Of a stretch of 64,000 nucleotides of DNA, positions 47,150 to 55,514 are shown one piece after another (the first letter of the stretch is position 1; every line of letters begins with the position of its first letter). Under the pieces are notes generated by a model, which had not been told where the DNA came from, ran no database searches, and saw only the letters and a list, made by a program, of their open reading frames with translations. This stretch comes from Nocardiopsis endophytica (GTDB lineage: Bacteria > Actinomycetota > Actinomycetes > Streptosporangiales > Streptosporangiaceae). The stretch covers positions 1 through 64,000 of the forward strand of contig NZ_JAQFWQ010000004.1 of assembly GCF_027706725.1 (NCBI RefSeq), read 5' to 3'. The translations under genes and the position numbers were made by a program.

Positions 47150-48412
47150 ATGGATCAGACAGAGATCGTGCGGATGCTCGCCGACGCGGACGCGGGGCGG
47201 GTGACGGGGCCGGTCGGGCCGAACAGGTACGCCGTGGTCGCCTATGACCTCGACGCCGAATATGACGGCGAAGACGAGGACTTCCTCGACTACGACGAGG
47301 ACCTCGAATGCCTCTCGGTCTGGGGTCTCAGGCCCACTGCGGCCGAGGCCTTCGACCTGCTCGGCGACAAGCTGGCCGACCGGCTCGACGGCGCCGTCGA
47401 CGAGTATATCGAGCACGCCCTCGGACCCGGGGTCGAGGTGGACGACTTCGACGCGTGGTTCGAGGGGGACGCGGACACCCTCGCCCTGCTGAAGGCCAAG
47501 CCCACCCCCGGCCGGAAGATGCTGGTATTCCTCCTGCAGGGCTACCACGCGCCGATGGACCACCTGGACGAGAAGGACCAGCCGTACGACGCGTACCTGG
47601 GCCCCGCCGCCAAGCTGTTCCACGGGGCCAGGGCCCTCTACGGCGCCAGCGCCGCCCCGCCCTACCACGACGAAGCCATGGCCGTCTTCGAACTCCAGCC
47701 GACCGACCGGGAGGACGGGCCGAACTCCCTGGACGACAGGGGGATGTCGCCCCTGCACCACGCCGTCGCCCGCGGCGACCTGGCGGAGGTCACCGCCCTA
47801 CTGGAGGAGGGGGCCGATCCGAACCTCCAGGCCGAGTACGGGAACTCGCCCCTGTTCGCCGCCGTCGACGTCAACGGGCAGGTCTCCTCGGTGCTGGAGA
47901 CGATCGACGGCGACCGCTGGGCGCTCATTCGGACCCTGCTCGACCACGGGGCCCAGATCAACGCCAGGAACCGCGTGGGCCGGACCCTCGTCGACCTCGC
48001 CGTCGCGACCCTGCCCTATCCGGCCGAGATCATCGGTGAACTGCGGACGGCCGGGGGCAGGAGCTTCAGGTACGGGCCCGACGCGCTCGAGAAGATGCTG
48101 GAACGGTCGCTCCCCCGTGAAGAGAAGGCGTTTCAGGTCCGTCTCGGCGAGATCCGGTACCTGCTCGAAAGCGGGGCGGATCGGCACGGCCTGCTGCACC
48201 GGGTCTTCAGGCGCACGGGGTACAGCGACGGCGAGCTGCCGGAGCATCGCCTCGTGGCGCTGGTGGAACTCCTGCTCGCCCAGAGCGTGCGCGATGAGGT
48301 GATCGACGGGACGACCGCCGCCGACCTCGCCCGAAGGTGGGTCGACCACGGCCTCGACCACTACCGGGCGGCCGTCGACCTCCTCGAAAGGCACTCGGCG
48401 CAGGCGCCGTGA
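47150..48412 (+). CDS. Ankyrin-repeat protein
   Basis: Soluble acidic protein, 420 aa. The first 190 residues are unrecognised, with an acidic patch near 38-52 (YDGEDEDFLDYDEDLE). Ankyrin repeats start at about 195: GMSPLHHAVARGDLAEVTAL, EEGADPNLQAEYGNSPLFAA, then RTLLDHGAQINARNRVGRTL; a weaker last repeat lies near 340-400. Ankyrin repeats mediate protein contacts; no partner is implied by the neighbours. It ends 3 bp before a strong bidirectional hairpin. Confidence 0.8.
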   Translation: MDQTEIVRMLADADAGRVTGPVGPNRYAVVAYDLDAEYDGEDEDFLDYDEDLECLSVWGLRPTAAEAFDLLGDKLADRLDGAVDEYIEHALGPGVEVDDFDAWFEGDADTLALLKAKPTPGRKMLVFLLQGYHAPMDHLDEKDQPYDAYLGPAAKLFHGARALYGASAAPPYHDEAMAVFELQPTDREDGPNSLDDRGMSPLHHAVARGDLAEVTALLEEGADPNLQAEYGNSPLFAAVDVNGQVSSVLETIDGDRWALIRTLLDHGAQINARNRVGRTLVDLAVATLPYPAEIIGELRTAGGRSFRYGPDALEKMLERSLPREEKAFQVRLGEIRYLLESGADRHGLLHRVFRRTGYSDGELPEHRLVALVELLLAQSVRDEVIDGTTAADLARRWVDHGLDHYRAAVDLLERHSAQAP

Positions 48413-48414
48413 CG

Positions 48415-48446
48415 GCGGCCGCCCGGTGCCCGCGCCGGGCGGCCGC
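48415..48446. terminator. Bidirectional terminator between ankyrin and FGE-like genes
   Basis: GCGGCCGCCCGG (48415-48426) pairs perfectly with CCGGGCGGCCGC (48435-48446), 8-base loop, between convergent stops at 48412 and 48488. Confidence 0.85.
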
Positions 48447-48487
48447 TCGGCGCGGGCGTTCACGAGCGGGCGTTCGCGAGTGGGCGG

Positions 48488-49153
48488 TTACGAGCGGGCC
48501 ACGCGGAAGCCCACGTCGTCGATCCGGAAGGTGGGGTGGCTGCGGCGGCGCACCGAGGCGCGGCAGCTCCAGTGCTCGTCGGACCAGCCGCCGCCGCGCA
48601 GCACCCGGTAGGAGCCGTAGACGTCGGGGTCGTAGAGGTCCCAGCACCAGTCCCAGGCGTTGCCGAGCATGTCGTACAGGCCCCAGGCGTTGGGGGCCTT
48701 GCCGCCCACGGGGTGGATGCGGTCGGAGGCGTTGCCCGAATACCAGGCGATGTCGTCGAGGCGGCCGTAGCGGGGGCCGACGGTGCGGGCGCGGCAGGCG
48801 TGCTCCCACTCGGCCTCGGTGGGCAGGCGGTAGCCGTCGGCGGAGGTGTCCCACTCGGCGGTGTGGTCGTCGGGGTTCGGAGTGTAGGCGGGGGTCAGGC
48901 CCTCGCGGCGGGACAGGGCGTTGCAGAAGCGGACGGCGTCCAGCCAGGAGACGCTGGTGACGGGGAGGTCCGCGCCGTCGGGGCCGCTCGGCTGCTCGCC
49001 GGTGACTTCGGCGTAGAGGCCCCGGGTGACCGGGACGACCGAGAGACGGAAGGCTTCGACCTGCGTCGTCCACCGGGTCTGCGTCCACCGGTCCGAGAGG
49101 GTCACCGGGCCGGGCGGGACGAGGGCCGTTTCCAACGCCGTATCCATGGTCAC
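48488..49153 (-). CDS. FGE/SUMF1-domain protein
   Basis: A 221-aa formylglycine-generating-enzyme-like protein: FRLSVVPVTRGLYAEVTG, YRLPTEAEWEHACRA (the hallmark) and GLYDMLGNAWDWCWDLYDPD, ending VLRGGGWSDEHWSCRASVRR. True FGEs have two active-site Cys in this last stretch; here only the second position is Cys, so sulfatase activation is unlikely. EgtB-like or effector-domain SUMF proteins are alternatives. No sulfatase gene is nearby. Start is ATG 49153 or 49147. Confidence 0.82.
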   Translation of the reverse strand: MTMDTALETALVPPGPVTLSDRWTQTRWTTQVEAFRLSVVPVTRGLYAEVTGEQPSGPDGADLPVTSVSWLDAVRFCNALSRREGLTPAYTPNPDDHTAEWDTSADGYRLPTEAEWEHACRARTVGPRYGRLDDIAWYSGNASDRIHPVGGKAPNAWGLYDMLGNAWDWCWDLYDPDVYGSYRVLRGGGWSDEHWSCRASVRRRSHPTFRIDDVGFRVARS

Positions 49154-49278
49154 AGAGCGACATTACCGGCGCCGGCGGGGCGCCCCCGGTCGGGCCTCCC
49201 AGCAGGCGCGGAGCAGGCCCAGACCCTTTGCATCCCGAACGTGCCCGACCGGTTGGCGTAGGGGACCACACTGGGAGA

Positions 49279-52200
49279 GTGCGCGTTTTAGAAGCCTTCT
49301 GGTCCGACCGGGCCCTGTGGGTCTGGGGGATGGACTCCGAACTCCCCGCGGTGACCAGGTCCCGGGGGGAACCACGCCCCCACCCGTACGCCATGGGGCC
49401 GAGGGAGCTGGCCGAAGAGGTGGTCCACCTCCTGTACCGGGCTCCGGAGAACCGCGAGGCGGTGATCCGGGCCCTCGCGCAGGGGTACGCCTACGCCCCC
49501 GCCCCGGGGCTCCCCGCCCCCGGGACCGCGGTACTGAGACTGCCCGGCGGCCCCACCCACCCCTTCACGCCCCCATCGCTGGGGGTGCGCCTCGACGCTC
49601 CCAAGAGCGCCGCCTCCCGCGCGGGGCTGCGCGACTGGGAGGCCCCGGCGCTCGTCCTGCACCCCGCCGACGCCGCGGCGCTCCTGCGCGCCTACCGGTC
49701 CTCGGCGGCGGGGTCGGGGAGTGCCTCCCTGCCGCACCTGGAAGTCCTGCTTCAGGCGGCCGAATCCTTCGCCGCCGCCCGCCGGGTCGTCCCGCAATGG
49801 GTCGAGGAGGCCGAAGCGGACCTCGGCACCAATGCATCCGCCCCTCGGGCGCGGTGGCGGCCCGTGCTCGACCCGCAGGTGATGTCCTGGCTGCGCTCCT
49901 ACGCCACGGCGGTCCCCCCGGTGCTGCGCGCCCACCACGGCCCGGATGCCGACAATGACCCCCGTGAGGCGGGCTCGGCCGTGGTCGTCGACGCCTTGGA
50001 GGCGCTGTGCGTGTTCACCGACCTCGCGGTGCGCGAGCGGCTGGACGGCCGGGAGTTCCGGCTGCCCGCCGGGCCGCGGCTGTACGCGTACTGGCTGCAC
50101 GGGCTGCTCGCCGACGACGGTGAGGTCCCCGGATACGCCTGGGGGCGCGATCAGAGCGTACTGGCCGAGCGGCTGTCGGAGTGGTTCGGTGCGGTGCACC
50201 GGCGGACGGCGGCGGTGCGGCTGGCATTGCGGCTCGTGGAGCCCGACCTCGAGCCCGACCTCGGTCCCGGCCCCGATGACGACCACTTCCCCGAAGTGGG
50301 GAAGGACGAGGTCGGCGAGGACGACGAGCACCACGGGACAGGCGGAGCGCGCTCGCCGGAGCCGCTCATCCTGGACGAGGGCGTCTCGTGGGGGCTGGAG
50401 GCGTGGATCCAGTCGGCGGACGAGCCCTCCCTCATGATCCCCCTGAAGGACGCGCGCGCCGACGACGCCGCCGACTGGCTTCCCCGCGACCGCGGCGCGG
50501 CCATCGAGGCCGCACTCGGGCGGGCGGCCGACATGTACCCGCTCCTGAACCGCGAGGACGTGCGCGAACACGGCACCTGCACCCTGGACACGGTCCAGGC
50601 CTGCGAATTCCTCACCCGGTTCGCACCCGCCCTGAGCGAGGCCGGTGTCGGCCTGCTGCTGCCCCCGTGGGCGGGCACGCGGGAGACCACGGTGGCACTG
50701 CGCCTGGAGGAGCAGGGGGCGCCGGCCGCGGGCGACGGCATCGCCGGGCGCCTGGTGGAGTTCGACTACCGCGCCGCGCTCGGCGACGTCGAACTCAGCG
50801 CCGAGCGGCTCCAGGAGCTGGCCCAGCTCAAGGCCCCGCTGCTGCGCATGCGCGGGGAGTGGGTCCACCTGGACCCGGAGCGCCTCAAGGCCGCGGCGGA
50901 CGCCATCGCCAAGCGCGGGACGGGAACCGTGACCGAGGCCGAAGCGCTGCGCATGGCGCTGGAGCCCACCGTCGGCGGCCTGGAGGTGTCCTCCGTCGAA
51001 GCCGGAGGGGACCTCGGGGCCCTGTTGGAGGGCCGGGCCGAGCAGGCCTTCGCGCCCATGGAGGACCCGCCTGGACTGGAGGCGCGGCTGCGCCCCTACC
51101 AACGGCGCGGCGCCGCCTGGCTGCGTTACCTCGGCCGCCTGGGCCTGGGGGCGGTGCTCGCCGACGACATGGGGCTGGGCAAGACGCTGCAGGTGCTCGC
51201 GGTGCTCGCCGAAGAGCGCGCGGACGCCGGACCGTGCGCGCCGACGCTGGTCGTCTGCCCGACGTCGGTGATCGGCAACTGGCACAAGGAGGCCGAACGC
51301 TTCCTGCCCGAGCTGCGTGTGCACGTCCAGCACGGGGCCGGGCGCCCGCGGGGAGCCGGCCTCAAGGAGGCCTGCGCCGGCGCAGACCTGGTCCTCACCA
51401 CCTATGGCACCCTGCGCCGTGACGCCGAGGAGCTGGCGGGCCTGGACTGGGCGCGGACCGTCTGCGACGAGGCACAGCACATCAAGAACCCCCGCACCGC
51501 CACATGGAAGGCCGTGCGGGCGGTACCGGCGGCGGCCAGGGTTGCGCTCACCGGGACGCCGGTGGAGAACCGGCTGGGCGAGTTCTGGTCGATCATGGAG
51601 TTCGCCAACCCCGGCCTGCTGGGGGAGCGGGAAGCATTCGAGAAGCGGACGGCCGCGGCGATCGAACGCGGCCCCTCCCAGGAGGAGGGCGCGGCGGCCG
51701 CGACCCGGCTGCGGCGCGCCACCGCCCCGTTCGTGCTGCGCCGCGTCAAGACCGACCGCGACGTCATCGCCGACCTGCCCGACAAGCAGGAGATGAAGAC
51801 GTGGTGCACGCTCACGGCGGAGCAGGCGTCGCTCTACAAGGCGGCGGTGAACGAGATGGTGGAGGCCCTTGAGGACGCCACCGGCATCCGCCGCAAGGGG
51901 CTGATCCTGGCGACCATGACCCGGCTCAAGCAGATCTGCAACCACCCCGCCCACGCGCTCGGGGACGGGTCACGCCTCCACGGGCGCTCGGGCAAGCTCG
52001 CGCGCTTGGAGGAGATGCTGGAGGAGATGGCCGCCGACGGGGACAAGGCGCTCTGCTTCACCCAGTACACCGAGTTCGGCGACATGCTCGCCCCGCACCT
52101 GGAGAAGCGCCTGGGCGTGCCGGTCCTGTGGCTGCACGGCGGGGTGCCGCGCAAGAAGCGCGACGCGATGGTGGAGCGGTTCCAGGGGGTCGATGGGCCC

Positions 52201-52530
52201 GCGGTGTTCCTGCTGTCACTCAAGGCGGGCGGGACCGGGCTGAACCTGACCGCCGCAAACCAGGTCGTGCACGTCGACCGGTGGTGGAACCCGGCCGTGG
52301 AGCAGCAGGCCACCGACCGGGCGTACCGCATCGGGCAGACCCGCACCGTGCAGGTGCGCAAGATGATCTGCATGGGCACGCTGGAGGAGCGCGTGGACGA
52401 GATGATCGAACGCAAGAAGGCGCTGGCGGACGCCGTGCTCGGCGGGTCGGGGGAGGAATGGCTGAGCGAGCTCAGCGTCGACGAGCTGCGCGAGGTCGTG
52501 CGGCTGGCGCCTGAGGCGGTGTCCGGGTGA
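49279..52530 (+). CDS. SNF2-family helicase/ATPase
   Basis: RapA/HepA-like SNF2 translocase, 1083 aa from GTG 49279 (a TTG 17 codons upstream is possible). The N-terminal ~560 residues include an SNF2-associated region (probably DUF3670-like) upstream of the motor. Motor motifs: LRPYQRRGAAWLRYL, Walker A DDMGLGKT (629-636), DEAQH (730-734), LTGTPVENRLGEFWS, and in the second lobe LSLKAGGTGLNLTAAN and QATDRAYRIGQ. It remodels nucleic-acid-protein complexes, with RNA-polymerase recycling and repair roles in relatives. The SWIM-zinc partner gene overlaps its stop by 4 bp. Confidence 0.93.
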   Translation: MRVLEAFWSDRALWVWGMDSELPAVTRSRGEPRPHPYAMGPRELAEEVVHLLYRAPENREAVIRALAQGYAYAPAPGLPAPGTAVLRLPGGPTHPFTPPSLGVRLDAPKSAASRAGLRDWEAPALVLHPADAAALLRAYRSSAAGSGSASLPHLEVLLQAAESFAAARRVVPQWVEEAEADLGTNASAPRARWRPVLDPQVMSWLRSYATAVPPVLRAHHGPDADNDPREAGSAVVVDALEALCVFTDLAVRERLDGREFRLPAGPRLYAYWLHGLLADDGEVPGYAWGRDQSVLAERLSEWFGAVHRRTAAVRLALRLVEPDLEPDLGPGPDDDHFPEVGKDEVGEDDEHHGTGGARSPEPLILDEGVSWGLEAWIQSADEPSLMIPLKDARADDAADWLPRDRGAAIEAALGRAADMYPLLNREDVREHGTCTLDTVQACEFLTRFAPALSEAGVGLLLPPWAGTRETTVALRLEEQGAPAAGDGIAGRLVEFDYRAALGDVELSAERLQELAQLKAPLLRMRGEWVHLDPERLKAAADAIAKRGTGTVTEAEALRMALEPTVGGLEVSSVEAGGDLGALLEGRAEQAFAPMEDPPGLEARLRPYQRRGAAWLRYLGRLGLGAVLADDMGLGKTLQVLAVLAEERADAGPCAPTLVVCPTSVIGNWHKEAERFLPELRVHVQHGAGRPRGAGLKEACAGADLVLTTYGTLRRDAEELAGLDWARTVCDEAQHIKNPRTATWKAVRAVPAAARVALTGTPVENRLGEFWSIMEFANPGLLGEREAFEKRTAAAIERGPSQEEGAAAATRLRRATAPFVLRRVKTDRDVIADLPDKQEMKTWCTLTAEQASLYKAAVNEMVEALEDATGIRRKGLILATMTRLKQICNHPAHALGDGSRLHGRSGKLARLEEMLEEMAADGDKALCFTQYTEFGDMLAPHLEKRLGVPVLWLHGGVPRKKRDAMVERFQGVDGPAVFLLSLKAGGTGLNLTAANQVVHVDRWWNPAVEQQATDRAYRIGQTRTVQVRKMICMGTLEERVDEMIERKKALADAVLGGSGEEWLSELSVDELREVVRLAPEAVSG

Positions 52531-53330
52531 GGGCGCGGGGACCGATCGGGGAGAACTGGTGGGCGCGGCGCTTCGTCGACGAGGTCGAGTCCGGCGGCGA
52601 CACGGGGAGGCTGTCCCGGGGACGCTCGTACGCGCGCGGCGGCGCGGTGGAGAGGATCCTGGTCGAGAGCGGGCGGGTGAGCGGCGAGGTGGCGGGGAGT
52701 GCGAGGTACGACTACCGCTCCGCCTTCCACACGGCCCCGCTGAGCGAGGCGCGTGCGGAGCAGGTCATCGACCGGCTGGCGGGGGCCGAAGCCGAGGAGA
52801 CCGGGAACGCGCTGGAGGATGGAATGATGCCCCCGGGCGCAGAGGACGCCCTCCGGGCCGTCGGGGCGGAGATGTTCCCGCCGCTGCGGAAGATGCGGCC
52901 GGTGTGCTCCTGCCCGGACAACGGGTTTCCGTGCAAGCACGTGGCGGCGCTGCTGTACGTGTTCGCCGACGCGATCGACGAGGATCCGCTCCTGCTCCTG
53001 GGGTGGCACGGGGTTTCACCGGCGCTGCTGCTGGAGCGCCTGGAGGAGGCCGGGGGTGGTGTGCGTCCGCCGAACGAGTTGGACGTGCAGGTGGAACCTT
53101 TGCCGGAGGGGGCGGAGGAGTTCTGGGCCGCGTCCGAGCCGCTGCCCTTGCCCGGACCCCAGCGGCCCTTGAACCCGCTCGCCTACTGGGATGCGCCGAT
53201 ACCCCTGGTGGCGGAAGCGCTGGAGCCGATCTACGAGGCGTTGGCCGAGGCCGATGCGGGAAGCGCTGACCGAGGAGTTGGCGTGGGCGCTGACGATGGC
53301 GGTGGCGGTCCGGGGGACGGGCACGGATAG
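52527..53330 (+). CDS. SWIM zinc-finger protein
   Basis: A 267-aa protein with a SWIM domain, CSCPDNGFPCKH (C127, C129, C136, H138), which binds zinc and probably DNA or protein. The N-terminus has GENWWARRFVDEVESGG, common to this family; the C-terminus is acidic and Gly-rich. In actinobacteria SWIM proteins are regularly paired with the SNF2 helicase, here with a GTGA overlap, so the two are expected to work together. The long Pro/Gly tail after about 220 is likely flexible. Confidence 0.9.
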   Translation: MRARGPIGENWWARRFVDEVESGGDTGRLSRGRSYARGGAVERILVESGRVSGEVAGSARYDYRSAFHTAPLSEARAEQVIDRLAGAEAEETGNALEDGMMPPGAEDALRAVGAEMFPPLRKMRPVCSCPDNGFPCKHVAALLYVFADAIDEDPLLLLGWHGVSPALLLERLEEAGGGVRPPNELDVQVEPLPEGAEEFWAASEPLPLPGPQRPLNPLAYWDAPIPLVAEALEPIYEALAEADAGSADRGVGVGADDGGGGPGDGHG

Positions 53331-53387
53331 GCGTCGCCCGCGATCAGGTCCCGCCCGCGATCAGGCCCCCCGCGATCGACGCGGGCC

Positions 53388-54758
53388 TCAACGCGGCGCG
53401 CGCTTCCCCCGGAGCGCGAACCACCCGGCCGCGAGCACGGCCAGGAGCATGACGGCGTTGTGCGTGTACTTCGGCAGCGGGGCGACGTCGCCCAGGAGCG
53501 GGAAGTAGGTGAACGCCATAAGGCCGCGCGCCAGGAGGAAGGCGAGGGCCGCGGCGGCGCTGTGGCGGATCGTCCAGTCCCGGGTCTTCGCAGCGGCCAG
53601 CAGGGCGACCGCGAAGGCGCTGATGGCGGCCAGGCTCAGCAGCACACCGCCCCACGACTGGGGGCTGAGGTCGAGGGCGAAGGCGACGAGCAGCGCGGCG
53701 GCGAAGACCGGCCACAGCGGCAGCCGTCGTGTGGGCCGCGGCGGTCGCCCCGCCTCCGCCGGCCCCGCCGTCGCCCGTCGGCCGATCAGCACGGCGGCTA
53801 CGACGAACGCGGCGACGATGCCTGCCGCGACCGTGAGCTGTAGGGGCGAACCGGAGCGCGATTCCGGGTCGGACACGATGAGCGCCGCGGCCCCTGCATA
53901 GGCGAGCGCGGCGACGACCGTCCCGACCCGCCCGAGCCACGGTTCCCGCGCGCGCTGGGGAGCCCAGGCTTCGGCGAGCGCGACCGGGGCGGCGAAGCTG
54001 TAGACGATGTGGCCGACGATGAAGCTGAAGGCGTTGTAGGCGCTGATGCCCAGCGGCGGGATGAGGGTGGCCTCCCGGATCTCCTCCCAGCCCTCGTAGC
54101 CCTGGTAGTCGGCGCTGAACAGAGATTGGTCGATCAGGCAGGCCTGCGCCGTGCCCAGGGCGGCGTACAGGAGCAGCAGGCTGGGCCAGGCCCAGCCGCG
54201 CCGGCGGACGAGTTCGCGGGCGAGGAGGGCGGGGGCGCCGTAGAGGGCGGCGAAGAAGACCACGGCGAAGGCGACGCCGCCGGGGTCGCCGGTGTTGTCG
54301 CTGTAGGCGGCGAGGAGTTCGGCGCCGATGGCGGAGAGGCAGAGCAGCGCGGTGATCTGGAGCGGCCGGGTCCAGTCGCGGCGTGGGCCGTCGGTGTCCC
54401 GTGGCGGCCTGACCACCTGCCGTATGCCCGCGTAGGCGGCGACGGCCAGCGCGGCGAACTGCAGGACGCGGATCCCGATGGCGACCGCGGTGAGGCCGTC
54501 TTCCGCCTGGGGGGCGAGGGCCGTGACCGCGGCCGCGACCGCGAGGACGACCGCCGCCAGGCCGACGCCGGCGCCGATCCGGCCGGGGAGTATGCGCGCG
54601 GCGACGGCGGCGGCGAGCAGCAGCGGCACCGTCAGAGGGAAGGAGACCGGGCCGTCGGGCGGGGGCCCGAACACGACCAGTGCGCCGCTCGCGAGCGCGG
54701 CGGTCGCCAGGGCCGCCGGGAGCGTCCATGGGCCTCGTACGCCGGTGTTGCTACTCAT
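53388..54758 (-). CDS. Polytopic membrane protein, TetR-regulated
   Basis: About 456 aa with roughly a dozen hydrophobic segments and no charged binding motifs I recognise: ALATAALASGALVVFG, PLLLAAAVAARILP, VVLAVAAAVTALAP, LLCLSAIGAELLAAY, and more, ending with a basic tail RGKRAPR. No ribosome site is clear; ATG 54758 (MSSNTG) or 54767 could be used, and the mRNA may be leaderless. Divergent from the TetR gene with an operator that covers the start region. Transport or stress-related function is a guess. Confidence 0.7.
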   Translation of the reverse strand: MSSNTGVRGPWTLPAALATAALASGALVVFGPPPDGPVSFPLTVPLLLAAAVAARILPGRIGAGVGLAAVVLAVAAAVTALAPQAEDGLTAVAIGIRVLQFAALAVAAYAGIRQVVRPPRDTDGPRRDWTRPLQITALLCLSAIGAELLAAYSDNTGDPGGVAFAVVFFAALYGAPALLARELVRRRGWAWPSLLLLYAALGTAQACLIDQSLFSADYQGYEGWEEIREATLIPPLGISAYNAFSFIVGHIVYSFAAPVALAEAWAPQRAREPWLGRVGTVVAALAYAGAAALIVSDPESRSGSPLQLTVAAGIVAAFVVAAVLIGRRATAGPAEAGRPPRPTRRLPLWPVFAAALLVAFALDLSPQSWGGVLLSLAAISAFAVALLAAAKTRDWTIRHSAAAALAFLLARGLMAFTYFPLLGDVAPLPKYTHNAVMLLAVLAAGWFALRGKRAPR

Positions 54759-54766
54759 GCGAAGCA

Positions 54767-54788
54767 TTGTGACACATGGATGTCGCAA
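54767..54788. promoter_or_regulatory. Probable TetR operator
   Basis: TTGTGACA (54767-54774) and TGTCGCAA (54781-54788) form an 8-bp inverted repeat with one mismatch and a 6-bp spacer, between the divergent membrane-protein and tetR genes and touching the start of the former. Confidence 0.7.
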
Positions 54789-54840
54789 AAAATGACCTGC
54801 GGGTCCGGCTCTGCGGCTGCGGAGGCCTAGAATCGCCCCC

Positions 54841-55416
54841 ATGCACCGCAGCACAACCGACCTGTCGCCGACCGCACGCCGGACCCGGAGGCTGATCGTC
54901 GAGGCCGCCATCGAGACGCTGGCGGGGGACACGTCGGCCACCCTCGCGGAGATCGCGAAGGCGGGCGACGTGAGTAGGTCGACGCTCCACCGGCACTTCA
55001 CCGACCGGGGGGACCTGCTGGCGGCCGTCGACGAGGAGTGCCGGGTGCGGTTCGCCCGCGCGGACGAGGCGGCGCGGTTGGACGGGGAAGGGGCGCTGAA
55101 CTCGCTGGACCGCCTGGCGCAGGAGTACCTGGGGCTGGGGTCGGTGCTGGGGTTGGTGTTCGCCGACAACGCCTTGGTGGACCCGGACGCCTGGGAGGAG
55201 GGGGAGCAGCGGGTTCAGGCGCTGCTGGCCGTGATCGTGCAGGGCCAGGAGGCCGGCGAGATCGACGCAGAGCTGACGCCGGACTGGGTGCTCACGACGT
55301 TCTGGGTGATGCTGTTCGGAGCGTGGCTGTCCTTGAAGACAGGAACGAGCCGGCGGGATGTGGGAGTGCAACTGTCCCGCACCCTACGCAGGGCGGTGGG
55401 GGCTGGGGCGTCGTGA
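54841..55416 (+). CDS. TetR-family regulator
   Basis: A 191-aa repressor. HTH: LIVEAAIETLAGDTSATLAE, then IAKAGDVSRSTLHRHFTDRG (about 18-58). The C-terminal ligand domain begins around 65; it ends with SLKTGTSRRDVGVQLSRTLR. The start ATG gives the sequence MHRSTTDLSPTARRTRRLI. By position it regulates the divergent membrane-protein gene through the palindrome at 54767-54788. Ligand unknown. Confidence 0.88.
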   Translation: MHRSTTDLSPTARRTRRLIVEAAIETLAGDTSATLAEIAKAGDVSRSTLHRHFTDRGDLLAAVDEECRVRFARADEAARLDGEGALNSLDRLAQEYLGLGSVLGLVFADNALVDPDAWEEGEQRVQALLAVIVQGQEAGEIDAELTPDWVLTTFWVMLFGAWLSLKTGTSRRDVGVQLSRTLRRAVGAGAS

Positions 55417-55514
55417 CGGTGGCCCACCCGTCGGCTGCGTCAGGCGGCGGATCATCTGGCCATGGCCATCCCGAGACCTGCTGCGCGACCTCCTGATGAG
55501 GGAGCTGGCCTGTG

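Noticed and set aside
49288-51954. 888-codon antisense frame opposite the SNF2 helicase
   Set aside because: The helicase has all motor motifs. The frame is a codon-bias shadow.
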